NCBI RefSeq assembly: GCF_006438845.1
Contig: NZ_RCZJ01000005.1
Coordinates: 62,001-126,000 of the forward strand
DNA: 64,000 nt
Source of the DNA: Variovorax ginsengisoli
GTDB lineage: Bacteria > Pseudomonadota > Gammaproteobacteria > Burkholderiales > Burkholderiaceae_C
Reading direction: 5' to 3'
A program made the position numbers and the translations under genes. A model generated the notes under the pieces. The model saw only the letters and a list, made by a program, of their open reading frames with translations. It was not told the origin of the DNA and did not search any database. Position 1 is the stretch's first letter; every line of letters starts with the position of its first letter. This document shows positions 9,332 through 18,411 of this stretch, one piece after another.

Positions 9332-10006
9332 TCAGTCCTCCGCCTTGTCGTACGCGGGGCGCAGGTCGAGCATCGCGGCGCGTGCGCGTGCGATGAAGGC
9401 GTTCTTGTCCTCGCCCTCGGCCAGCACCAGCGGCGTGCCATAGCGAACGGTGCAGGCCAGCGGGATCGGCACCAGTGCCCCCTTGGGCAGCACGCGCTTC
9501 AGGTTCTCGATCCACACCGGCACCAGCCGCACCTGCGGGCAGGCACGCGCCAGGTGGAAGAGTCCGCTCTTGAGCGGCAGCAGGATGTCGTCGCCGGTGT
9601 TGCGCGTGCCTTCGGGGAACATGATGAGCGAGTCGCCCGACAGCAAGGCCGCGGTCATCTGCTCGACCGGGTTGGCCGTGCCAGCGCCGGTGCCACCGTC
9701 GCGGCGGATCATCAATGCGTTGAACACGTCAGCGCCGATGAAGCGGCGCACCGACGAGGCTTCCCAATAATCCTGCCCGGCCACCGGCCGCGTCAGTGCG
9801 CGCAAGTCGGCCGGCAGCGTGGCCCACAGCAGCACGAAGTCGCCGTGGCTGGTGTGGTTGGCGAAGTAGAGCGTCTGCTCGGCCGTGGGCGTGGTGCCCG
9901 ACCAGATGGCGCGCACGCCGGTCAGCAGCCGTGCAGCCAGCACGATCGACCAGGCCGAAACGACGGCGGCCACGCGGCGCAGGCCGCTGCGAGGAATGGA
10001 ACTCAT
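9332..10006 (-). CDS. PlsC-type 1-acylglycerol-3-phosphate acyltransferase
   Basis: Predicted membrane-associated acyltransferase, 224 residues, of the LPLAT/AGPAT superfamily. Motif I is NHTSHGD (the catalytic H-x4-D, about residue 50) and motif III is FPEGTRN (about residue 130). An N-terminal amphipathic or membrane segment lies at about residues 10-32. The likely reaction is acylation of lysophosphatidic acid to phosphatidic acid, the substrate of the cdsA-like gene 5 nt downstream. Within this operon it would supply the lipid precursor. The acyl donor and exact acceptor cannot be deduced. Confidence 0.88.
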   Translation of the reverse strand: MSSIPRSGLRRVAAVVSAWSIVLAARLLTGVRAIWSGTTPTAEQTLYFANHTSHGDFVLLWATLPADLRALTRPVAGQDYWEASSVRRFIGADVFNALMIRRDGGTGAGTANPVEQMTAALLSGDSLIMFPEGTRNTGDDILLPLKSGLFHLARACPQVRLVPVWIENLKRVLPKGALVPIPLACTVRYGTPLVLAEGEDKNAFIARARAAMLDLRPAYDKAED

Positions 10007-10043
10007 GGTGACGGTGCTTCTTCTTGGAATGGGAGAGGAGGGC

Positions 10044-10487
10044 TCAGCGCAGGTCCTGTGTCAAAAGCGCCAGCAGGAACATCGCGCTCTGGCACGCCAC
10101 GGCGATGCCGTGGCGCTGCATCAGCTGGCGTGCGCCTTGCACCCGGTCGGCCAACGCGCGCGGCGCATCGGATGCGTCCGACGCCTGACGCAGGCCCAGC
10201 TTCTGCAGGGCCACGTCGAGCGTGCTGAGCGAAGGGATGGCGCCGCTCGCCAATCCATCGAACAGCCCGACATCGAGACGCAGCCGCAACGCCATGTAGC
10301 GCTCGAAGACACCGATGATCGCGACGGCGCCGAACCCCATGGAGGACAGCATCGACAGCGACCGCCCCGTCAACGCCAGCACGCCGACAGCGACCAGGCT
10401 CAGCCCGAGGCCCCACGCTGCGATGACGCCAGCCGCGTGCAGCAGGCGGGCCGTGGCGGTGCAGAGGGCGCGTTCGTGGTCGGTCAT
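10044..10487 (-). CDS. small two-helix membrane protein, unknown
   Basis: 147 residues with two clear hydrophobic segments (about 15-37 and 43-65) and a third weaker one near the C-terminus (QSAMFLLALL). No domain is recognised. Its ATG overlaps the stop of the PAP2/phosphatase gene by 4 nt, so it is translationally coupled into the lipid operon. The following acyltransferase gene starts 37 nt later, the largest gap in the operon. A structural or scaffolding role in the lipid enzyme complex is a guess from position only. Confidence 0.72.
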   Translation of the reverse strand: MTDHERALCTATARLLHAAGVIAAWGLGLSLVAVGVLALTGRSLSMLSSMGFGAVAIIGVFERYMALRLRLDVGLFDGLASGAIPSLSTLDVALQKLGLRQASDASDAPRALADRVQGARQLMQRHGIAVACQSAMFLLALLTQDLR

Positions 10488-11812
10488 GGGGTGCGAGTGT
10501 GCCGGGTGGCGCGGTCGAGTGCCTGTTGCCAGGCGGCACGAAGCACGATCTGTGGTCGGGCTTGACGCACCTGCGTTTCGGCGTCGCCCACGCTGGCCGC
10601 GGTGCCGTGCAGGCGCAGCCAGGCGATGGTGGCCGCCGCGCTGCGCGAGAAGCCGAGCGCGCAGCACACCCACACGGCATGGCCGGCGCCGCGTTGCGCG
10701 TCGATGACGCCGGCGGCGCGTTGCAGGCGGTGCGGCGGTGGCACGACGAGGTCGAGCATCGGCACGCAACGTGCGCCGTCGACGGGTGGCAATTGCAGCT
10801 CGGCGCAAAGGCCCACCAGCCGTGGCCGGCCGGCCGCGGTCCATTCGTCAAGCGTCGGAATGCGGCCGAGCCGCAGCCCCGGCGCGATCTCGACCGAGGG
10901 CGGCAGGCGACGGGTCCAAGCCCAGGCGTTGAGTGCCGCACCGAACCGGTAGGGCGCGAACAACCATCGCGCCGCCCAGCGCATGCGGCCATGGCCATCC
11001 ATCTGGAAACCCCTTGCGCCCAGCGCCGCGTAATTCAATGCGACCAGCGCAAGCGATGTGGCCGGCCAGCAAAGCCACAGGCCGAGCCCGCCGATGGCCA
11101 GTGCGGCGGCGAGGAAGATCAGCGCGCCGGTGCCGTACAGCCCCGCCAGCTTCCAGCGCTGCGGATCACGCGTGACCCGCCATCCCTGCCGGATCGACGC
11201 AACCCGCTCCAGCGGCCACAGCCACACGCAGACCAGTCCCAGCAGTGCACCCGTCGGTATGTCGATGACGTGGTGCTGCCATGTCGTGAGCACCGACGCG
11301 CAGATGGCGAAGGCCCACACGTGCAGTACGAGGCGCGCCCACAGCGGGCGGATGAACTGCCGGTACCAATCCCACAGGATCACCGCCAGCGCGATGTGCA
11401 GCGAGGGTGCCTGGTTGAAAGGCTGGTCGAAGCCGCGCAGCGCATCGAACAGGAAGGCCGGCGGGCCGCTGACTGCCGGTTGCCCGAAGCTAAAGCGCAA
11501 CGGCCACAGCACGAAGCAGCTCACCGCAATGACGGTCGCAGTGACCAGCCGCAACGCATGCCGGTCCATCGTGTGCTTGTCGCGTGCGAGGAACAGCGAC
11601 AGCGCGTAGAAGACGTTGATCGTCCAGTACGGGAAGATGGTCCACGGCCAGAAGGGAATGCCGCGTTCCCACGCAAAGGCGAGCGTCGGCACCATGGCGC
11701 GCGTCGTGGCCCACCAGTTCGCGAAGCCGTAGGTGGCATAGAACAGCGGCCCCAACAGCACGAGCCACGCGATGGCGCGCTTCCAGGGCCGCTGCGCGAA
11801 CCAGCGCGTCAT
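10484..11812 (-). CDS. PAP2 lipid phosphatase fused to a dual-specificity phosphatase domain (YnbD-like)
   Basis: 442 residues in two parts. The N-terminal part (about 1-250) is a multi-pass PAP2 domain with lipid-phosphatase motifs PSLHIAL (about residue 136) and TWQHHVIDIPTG (about 178). The C-terminal part (about 300-430) is a cysteine phosphatase with a CX5R loop, C384 to R390 (CALGFSR), as in dual-specificity or protein-tyrosine phosphatases. E. coli YnbD has the same fusion. It would remove phosphate from a phospholipid or inositol-type headgroup precursor on the periplasmic side; the DSP half faces an undetermined compartment. It follows the hydrolase/methyltransferase gene by 1 nt and overlaps the next gene by 4 nt. 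Confidence 0.88.
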   Translation of the reverse strand: MTRWFAQRPWKRAIAWLVLLGPLFYATYGFANWWATTRAMVPTLAFAWERGIPFWPWTIFPYWTINVFYALSLFLARDKHTMDRHALRLVTATVIAVSCFVLWPLRFSFGQPAVSGPPAFLFDALRGFDQPFNQAPSLHIALAVILWDWYRQFIRPLWARLVLHVWAFAICASVLTTWQHHVIDIPTGALLGLVCVWLWPLERVASIRQGWRVTRDPQRWKLAGLYGTGALIFLAAALAIGGLGLWLCWPATSLALVALNYAALGARGFQMDGHGRMRWAARWLFAPYRFGAALNAWAWTRRLPPSVEIAPGLRLGRIPTLDEWTAAGRPRLVGLCAELQLPPVDGARCVPMLDLVVPPPHRLQRAAGVIDAQRGAGHAVWVCCALGFSRSAAATIAWLRLHGTAASVGDAETQVRQARPQIVLRAAWQQALDRATRHTRTP

Positions 11813-11813
11813 T

Positions 11814-13574
11814 TCAGTGGCCCGTGCGGATCGCCAGCGATACCGTGAAGATGCCCCATTCGTCCACGCGCTGCGCGATCTTGCGGAAGCCGGCTTCTTC
11901 CACCAGCTGGTCCATCTCGGCCTGCGTGCGGCGGCGCATCACCCAGGCTTCGCCCTGGCGGTGGCTGGTGAGCGCACGGGCGATCATCTCCAACTGCGGG
12001 TGCCAGGGCTGACCGGTGTAGACCAGGTAGCCGCGGTCTTCCACCGCGTCGCCGACGCCGGCCAGCGAGCGGCGCACCATCTCGTTGTCGGGGAACAGCT
12101 CGTAGAGGCCCGACACCACGGCCAGCGTCGGCCGCGGCGTCACGGTCGCGAGGCTGATGCGGTCGAAGGCGTCGGCCTGCACGAACTTCGCGACGTCCTG
12201 CAGTTCCTTCTCGGCGATGAGCTTGGTGCCGTCGCGCACGTTGATCTCGCTGTAGTCGCGCAGCAGGATCGAGCTGGCCTTCACCGGGCTGGCGGCCACA
12301 GCGTCGAGCACGTAGCGGCCGTGGCCCGCGGCAATGTCCATCACCCGCACTTCGCGGTGCTGCTCGGCCAGGCGCTCCATCGCTTCGCGGATCAGTTCCT
12401 CGACGTGGATCTTGCGTTGGCGGATGCCGCGCCAGCCGATGGAGTTCAGGTAGGTGTTGTCGATCGACCGGCCCAGCGCGCCCTTGCCGTCCGGCGCGTT
12501 GCGGTAGACGTAGTCGAGCGTGCTGCCCGAATCGAAGCCGGTGTCGTGCCCCAGCTTGACACCGGTGGAGAACATGCCGCCGAAGCGCAGGCCGGCGCGC
12601 GTCATGGCCCAGTAAGCGCCGCGGGGCGACCAGGGCGACAGCGGTTCGGCGAGCGCGCGCGATTCTTCGGCGGTCGCGCCTTGCAGGTGCGCCTCGCGCA
12701 GGTCGACCGGCGGCGTCGGCGCGTCGAAGCGCTGCAGGATGAATTCGCGGATCGACGCCACCACCGGCGCGCGGTCGCGCTCGCCCAGCGTGTCGTGGAA
12801 GAAGCCGGGCAGCACCGTCTTGGTCTTGATCGCGCTGCCGAGCTTGTCGAAGAAGCTGTGCTGCGGCTTGTGATGCACCACCCAGTCGGCGCCCGAGATC
12901 AGCAGCTGCACCGGCAGCGTGATCGCATTGGCGTCGGCCACCACGCGGTCGGCCGCCGTGTACAGGTCGAGCAGAATATTCACCGCAATCGGCCGCGAGA
13001 TCAGCGGATCGCTTTCGTAGCTGGCGATGCGCGCCGGGTCGTGCGTGAGGAACTTCGCCTTGACGTAGCTGTTGACGAAGAACAGCCCACGCAGCTTGTG
13101 CATCAGCCCCAGGCCAGTGCGCGCGAAGGGTACGTAGAGCTTCACTTTGAAGGCTGGCGACGCGAGCGTGAGGCCGCGCACCTTGGGGGCGTAGTCGTGC
13201 GCCCAGGTAGATATCAGCACCGCGCCCACACTCTGCGCGACGACGTACTGGTCGCGCTCTGGCACGCCGTGCGCCGTGCCGATGTGGTCGACGAAGGTCT
13301 GCACGTCGCGCACCGAGGTCGCGAAGCTCGGGCTGTGCCCGCGCGGGCCCGGCGACTCGCCATGGCCGCGCGCGTCCCAGGCGAAGACGTCGAAGTCGGG
13401 CAGGTCGAGTTCGTCGACCAGGTGCGCCATGCGCGCGCCGTGCTCGTGGCCGCGATGGAACAGCAGGATGGCGCCGCGCCGCGTGGTGCCGGTGGCCGGC
13501 CAGTGGCGGTAGAACAGCGAGACGCCGTCGTGCGTGGTGAAGTGGTGCTCGTGCGGCACGCGAGGCTGGGTCAT
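11814..13574 (-). CDS. alpha/beta hydrolase fused to SAM-dependent methyltransferase (YnbC-like)
   Basis: 586 residues. Residues about 15-300 form a monoglyceride-lipase-like alpha/beta hydrolase (DARGHGES near 67). The nucleophile elbow AQSVG has S115 but Ala in place of the first Gly of GxSxG. Residues about 370-586 form a class I methyltransferase with SAM motif I DIAAGHGRY. The same architecture is known for E. coli YnbC. It may deacylate a lipid and methylate a headgroup or product, but no substrate can be read from the sequence. There is no signal peptide, so it is likely cytoplasmic or peripheral. It starts 10 nt after the CDP-alcohol phosphotransferase gene. Confidence 0.88.
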   Translation of the reverse strand: MTQPRVPHEHHFTTHDGVSLFYRHWPATGTTRRGAILLFHRGHEHGARMAHLVDELDLPDFDVFAWDARGHGESPGPRGHSPSFATSVRDVQTFVDHIGTAHGVPERDQYVVAQSVGAVLISTWAHDYAPKVRGLTLASPAFKVKLYVPFARTGLGLMHKLRGLFFVNSYVKAKFLTHDPARIASYESDPLISRPIAVNILLDLYTAADRVVADANAITLPVQLLISGADWVVHHKPQHSFFDKLGSAIKTKTVLPGFFHDTLGERDRAPVVASIREFILQRFDAPTPPVDLREAHLQGATAEESRALAEPLSPWSPRGAYWAMTRAGLRFGGMFSTGVKLGHDTGFDSGSTLDYVYRNAPDGKGALGRSIDNTYLNSIGWRGIRQRKIHVEELIREAMERLAEQHREVRVMDIAAGHGRYVLDAVAASPVKASSILLRDYSEINVRDGTKLIAEKELQDVAKFVQADAFDRISLATVTPRPTLAVVSGLYELFPDNEMVRRSLAGVGDAVEDRGYLVYTGQPWHPQLEMIARALTSHRQGEAWVMRRRTQAEMDQLVEEAGFRKIAQRVDEWGIFTVSLAIRTGH

Positions 13575-13584
13575 GAGATTCGAT

Positions 13585-14202
13585 TCAGAGAGTGGGGCGC
13601 GCGCCGGCTTCGGCCAGTGCGCGACGGATGCGGTTGACGATGGTCCAGGCGACGAGTGCGGCGAGCAGCGGCATCAGCCACGCCGCGGCGGCCGGCAGCG
13701 GCCAGCCCAGCGCCACGTACAGGCCCAGCGCGCCGAAGACGAAAGCGCGGTCGCTCTTGCCGAGCGGCCCGTCGTAGCGGCGCGAGGCGCCGACGGTGGG
13801 GCCGAGCGCGCCGGTGAATTCACTGAGACCGGCCAGCACGATCACCGTGCCGACCCAGAAGGGGCTGAAGGGCGCGATCAGCGCGAAGGGCAGGTAGAGC
13901 GCCGCGTCGGACAGCACGTCGGTCAGCTCGTTGAGGAAGGCGCCGAGCGCGCTCTGCTGGCCGTGCTCGCGCGCCAGCATGCCGTCGATGGCGTTGAAGG
14001 CCATGCGCAGGAACATCCAGAGCGGGATCAGCGCGAAGAAGCCGGCCCGCGGCGCGGCGAAGAAGAGCCACAGCCCGAGCGCGACCGAGATCGCGCAGGC
14101 GGCCAGCGTCACCTGGTTGGCCGTCACGCCCGCGGCGTGCAGTCGCACCACGAGCGGACGGAGCAGCGCCTGGAAGCGGGGCTTCAATTCATAGATGGAC
14201 AA
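13585..14202 (-). CDS. CDP-alcohol phosphatidyltransferase-like membrane enzyme (YnbA-like)
   Basis: First gene of the six-gene lipid operon, 205 residues with about six membrane segments. The CDP-OH-P fingerprint is recognisable but altered: N70-x2-D73-G74-x2-A77-R78-x8-G87-x3-N91-x3-D95. The canonical motif has Asp at positions 70 and 91, so two of the four metal/base aspartates are Asn. It may use a different alcohol acceptor or metal arrangement, or be impaired. The TTG start at 14202 is chosen because a GAGGAG ribosome-binding site lies 5 nt before it. The frame is open further upstream without a better start. Confidence 0.85.
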   Translation of the reverse strand: MSIYELKPRFQALLRPLVVRLHAAGVTANQVTLAACAISVALGLWLFFAAPRAGFFALIPLWMFLRMAFNAIDGMLAREHGQQSALGAFLNELTDVLSDAALYLPFALIAPFSPFWVGTVIVLAGLSEFTGALGPTVGASRRYDGPLGKSDRAFVFGALGLYVALGWPLPAAAAWLMPLLAALVAWTIVNRIRRALAEAGARPTL

Positions 14203-14278
14203 GCTCGCTCCTCTTCTTGTTAGAGGGCGCATTCTGCCTGCGCATGGCCGACTAAACTGTCCGCCAACCGCCCGCATC

Positions 14279-15334
<1,056 letters not shown>

Positions 15335-15344
15335 AAGGCACACC

Positions 15345-16346
15345 ATGCACGCCCACGACCTGAGCCCCTGGCAGCACGAACACCGTTTCGACACCGACAG
15401 CCACGGCGCCGAGCGCAGCACGCGACGGGTGATGTGGATCACCGCCGCCACGATGGTGCTGGAGATCGGCGCCGGCTGGTGGTTCAACTCGATGGCGCTG
15501 CTGGCCGACGGCTGGCACATGAGCTCGCATGCTTTCGCCATCGGCCTGAGCGCCTTCGCCTATGCGGCCGTGCGGCGCTACGCCACCGACCCGCGCTTCG
15601 CCTTCGGCACGTGGAAGATCGAGGTGCTGGCCGGCTTCGCCAGCGCGCTCTTCCTGCTGGGCATCGCGGCGCTGATGGTGGTCGGCTCGCTCGAGCGGCT
15701 CTGGTCCCCCGAGCCGATCCACTACCGCGAGGCGATCGTGGTCGCGGTCATCGGGCTGCTGGTGAACCTCGTCTGTGCGCGGCTGCTGGGCGGTGCGCAC
15801 CATGGGCACGAGCACGGCCATGAACACGCGCATGGACACAGCCACAGTCACGCACAGGGCGAAGACCTCAATCTGAAATCCGCCTACCTCCACGTCATCG
15901 CCGACGCCGCCACCTCGGTGCTCGCCATCGCGGCACTGGTCGGCGGCTGGCTGATGGGCTGGCGCTGGCTCGACCCGCTGATGGGGATCGTCGGTGCCGT
16001 GCTGGTGGCGGTGTGGGCCAAAGGTTTGCTGCTGCAGACCAGCCGTGTGCTGCTCGACCGCGAGATGGACCACCCGGTGGTCGACGAAATCCGCGAAGGC
16101 GTCGAACACGGCCTGGCCGATTCGGAAACGCGCGTGGCCGACCTGCATGTGTGGCGCGTTGGGCGCAACGCCTATTCTTGCGCGCTGACGGTGGTGACGC
16201 ATTCGCCGACGCTCGACGCCGCGGCGGTGCGAGCCACCTTCTCGATGCATGAGGAGATCGTGCATTCGACGGTCGAGGTCCAGCGATGCGCTGGCGACGA
16301 GTCGCTCCTTGATTCCGCTGCGGTCGGCGCCAGCTCCCGGGCATGA
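15345..16346 (+). CDS. dmeF: CDF-family Co(II)/Ni(II) efflux transporter DmeF
   Basis: Inner-membrane metal exporter of the cation diffusion facilitator family, 333 residues with six membrane segments. It starts with the DmeF-type N-terminus MHAHDLSPWQHEHRF. A His-rich cytoplasmic loop lies between TM4 and TM5 (about residues 152-168, alternating H with G/E/A/S). Metal-site motifs are ADGWHMSSH in TM2 and HVIADAATS in TM5. DmeF proteins are known to export cobalt and nickel. No dmeR/RcnR-type repressor gene is seen next to it. The 10-nt spacing to ruvB suggests read-through transcription. Confidence 0.92.
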   Translation: MHAHDLSPWQHEHRFDTDSHGAERSTRRVMWITAATMVLEIGAGWWFNSMALLADGWHMSSHAFAIGLSAFAYAAVRRYATDPRFAFGTWKIEVLAGFASALFLLGIAALMVVGSLERLWSPEPIHYREAIVVAVIGLLVNLVCARLLGGAHHGHEHGHEHAHGHSHSHAQGEDLNLKSAYLHVIADAATSVLAIAALVGGWLMGWRWLDPLMGIVGAVLVAVWAKGLLLQTSRVLLDREMDHPVVDEIREGVEHGLADSETRVADLHVWRVGRNAYSCALTVVTHSPTLDAAAVRATFSMHEEIVHSTVEVQRCAGDESLLDSAAVGASSRA

Positions 16347-16465
16347 CCCGACAAGCCCCGGCATGACCTCCGCACACGCCTGGGCATCGAAACCATGGCA
16401 GTGGTGAGCGAGCGCCGGTTCTGGCACTATCCGGCCCATTGCCGCCCTCATCGAACGGAACCGTC

Positions 16466-16654
16466 ATGAAAGCGCTTCAAAGCCCCCTCGCGAAGAAAGT
16501 CCTGGCCGACAACCACGCGCGCACGCAGCTGCGGCAGGTCGTGTCGCTGGCCAGCCGCCGGGGCGAACCGGAGGCGAGTGAGCAGACCATCCTTTTGCGC
16601 GAGGGCGCCACGGTGCGCCGCCTGACCGCCGTGGTCGTCCCCAAGGCGGCCTGA
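16466..16654 (+). CDS. small basic protein, unknown
   Basis: 62 residues with the ATG at 16466. A start 27 nt upstream is possible but adds an unlikely Pro/Ser-rich leader. The protein is charged, with an N-terminal Lys/Arg/His-rich helix (about residues 1-30) and a short beta-type C-terminal half (TVRRLTAVVVPKAA). No family is recognised. It lies 18 nt upstream of an unknown membrane protein gene, so the two may be a unit. Confidence 0.55.
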   Translation: MKALQSPLAKKVLADNHARTQLRQVVSLASRRGEPEASEQTILLREGATVRRLTAVVVPKAA

Positions 16655-16672
16655 CGCCGCCCGCGGACCGCG

Positions 16673-17458
16673 ATGAACGTCGCGCTGCCCGCGCTGGTCA
16701 TCTTCCTGCTCGTCCTCCCCGGCTTCGTCTTTCGCAGCCGCTTCAAGCGCGCCGAACGCACCGCGCTCGACTACGCACCGTTCGGCCGTGTCGTCGCCGA
16801 AGCCGTGCTCTGGGCCTGCCTGCTGCACGGCCTCTGGCTCTTCGGGGCCTGGCTCTTTCTCGGTGAAATCCTTCGCTTCGATCTGCTGCTGGGCCTGCTC
16901 TCGTCCAGCCCGCTGACGCAGACCGCAGCCGTGGCCAGCGTCGGCGCGCTGGCGGGGCCGGTGGCGCGCTACTTCGGCACGCTGCTGGCCGCGAGCGTCG
17001 TGGCGCCGACGCTGCTGCGCGCGCTGATCACCTGGCGCCGGCTCGATCGGCTCGGCCACTGGCTGGCGCCTGTGGCGCGCTTTCACGATGCGCCCTGGTA
17101 CTACCTGCTGACCGGCGCCGACTTCGAGCAGGAAGAACTTCCCGACCTCATCAAGGTGGCCGCGGTCGTCGACGTCGCCGGGCAGCCCGTGCTGTACCAG
17201 GGCTTTCTCGAAGACTTCTACTTCACGCCCGATGGCGCGCTCGACCGACTGGTGCTGCAGGGCGTCGGTCGCCGACCGTTGAGCGGCGACAAGTCGCTCG
17301 ACGCGGCACCCGGCGATCCGGCCGCCGAGGAGCGCTTCTACCCGGTCGAGGGCGACTACTTCGTGCTGCGCTACGCCGAGGCGATCACGCTGAACATCCA
17401 GTACCTCCGGCTCGAAGAAGAAGCCGAGCCCAGCGCGCCGCCATCGCCGGCCGCGTAG
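16673..17458 (+). CDS. membrane protein with C-terminal soluble domain, unknown
   Basis: 261 residues. Three or four hydrophobic segments occupy about residues 4-20, 42-65, 78-98 and 100-120. They are followed by a soluble domain (about 130-245) with WYYLLTG and a beta-rich stretch (VYRG-like VLYQGFLEDFYF, ending FVLRYAEAITLNIQYL). The tail is Glu/Pro/Ala-rich. I do not recognise the family with confidence; DUF6338-type proteins have a comparable layout. It follows a 62-residue unknown gene by 18 nt. The function cannot be inferred. Confidence 0.65.
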   Translation: MNVALPALVIFLLVLPGFVFRSRFKRAERTALDYAPFGRVVAEAVLWACLLHGLWLFGAWLFLGEILRFDLLLGLLSSSPLTQTAAVASVGALAGPVARYFGTLLAASVVAPTLLRALITWRRLDRLGHWLAPVARFHDAPWYYLLTGADFEQEELPDLIKVAAVVDVAGQPVLYQGFLEDFYFTPDGALDRLVLQGVGRRPLSGDKSLDAAPGDPAAEERFYPVEGDYFVLRYAEAITLNIQYLRLEEEAEPSAPPSPAA

Positions 17459-17532
17459 CTTGCGCGCTACGTCACCGTCGCGTCACGCCGTCGCCACGGC
17501 GGCGACACGCGCGTCGACGACGCTGCGTTCCC

Positions 17533-18411
17533 ATGCAACGCGACGATGCCTTCATCCGCGCATGGCGCGACACCACGGCCCTGTCACCCGACACGGGAGA
17601 CGACGACACGACGCGTCCGCCGCTGCGCTATCGCACGCTGTGGATCTCCGACTTGCACCTGGGCACCCCCGGCTGCCAGGCGCATGCGCTGCTCGACTTC
17701 TTGAAGCACACCGAGTGCGAGACGCTCTACCTGGTTGGCGACATCATCGACGGCTGGCAGTTGCGGCGGCAGTGGTACTGGCCGCAGGCGCACAACGACG
17801 TGATCCAGAAACTGCTGCGCAAGGCGCGCAAAGGCACGCGTGTGATCTTCGTGCCGGGCAACCACGACGAGTTCGCGCGCAAGTATGTCAACCACGACTT
17901 CGGCGGCATCGAGGTGGTAGAAGACTGGGTGCACGAGACCGCCGACGGCCGCAAGCTGTGGGTGATGCACGGCGACCTGTTCGACGGCGTCATCCAGTGC
18001 GCCAAATGGCTGGCCCACGTGGGCGACTCGCTCTACGAATTCACGCTGCGGCTCAACCGCCACCTCAACTCGTTGCGTGCCCGCATGGGCTTGCCGTACT
18101 GGTCGCTGTCGCAGTACCTCAAGCTCAAGGTGAAGCGCGCCGTCAGCTACGTCGGCGACTTCGAGAACGCCGTGGCGCGAGAGGCGCGCAAGCGTGGCGT
18201 GCAGGGCGTGGTGTGCGGCCACATCCACCATGCGGAGATGCGCGACATCGACGGCATCCTCTACTGCAACGACGGCGACTGGGTCGAAAGCCTGACGGCG
18301 TTGGCCGAACACACCGACGGCACGCTGGAGATCGTGCACTGGGCGCAGCACATGCCAGTGGCCGCGCGTGCGCGCCGGCCGGCAGCCAAGCGGCAACCGG
18401 CCACGGCATGA
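17533..18411 (+). CDS. LpxH-like calcineurin-type metallophosphoesterase
   Basis: 292 residues, resembling UDP-2,3-diacylglucosamine diphosphatase. All five metal-site motifs are present: SDLHLG (D40, H42), GDIIDG (D70), GNHDE (N110, H111), MHGD (H146) and GHIHHAE (H230, H232). An N-terminal extension of about 30 residues and a basic C-terminal tail (residues 275-292) make it longer than LpxH. Overlap by 4 nt with a glycosyltransferase of the MGDG-synthase type suggests action on a membrane-lipid intermediate, perhaps not lipid A. The true lpxH could be elsewhere. Confidence 0.85.
   Translation: MQRDDAFIRAWRDTTALSPDTGDDDTTRPPLRYRTLWISDLHLGTPGCQAHALLDFLKHTECETLYLVGDIIDGWQLRRQWYWPQAHNDVIQKLLRKARKGTRVIFVPGNHDEFARKYVNHDFGGIEVVEDWVHETADGRKLWVMHGDLFDGVIQCAKWLAHVGDSLYEFTLRLNRHLNSLRARMGLPYWSLSQYLKLKVKRAVSYVGDFENAVAREARKRGVQGVVCGHIHHAEMRDIDGILYCNDGDWVESLTALAEHTDGTLEIVHWAQHMPVAARARRPAAKRQPATA

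Noticed and set aside
11772-13637. A 621-codon plus-strand frame opposite the hydrolase-methyltransferase
   Set aside because: Shadow of the YnbC-like gene; no domain, and it spans gene boundaries on the other strand.
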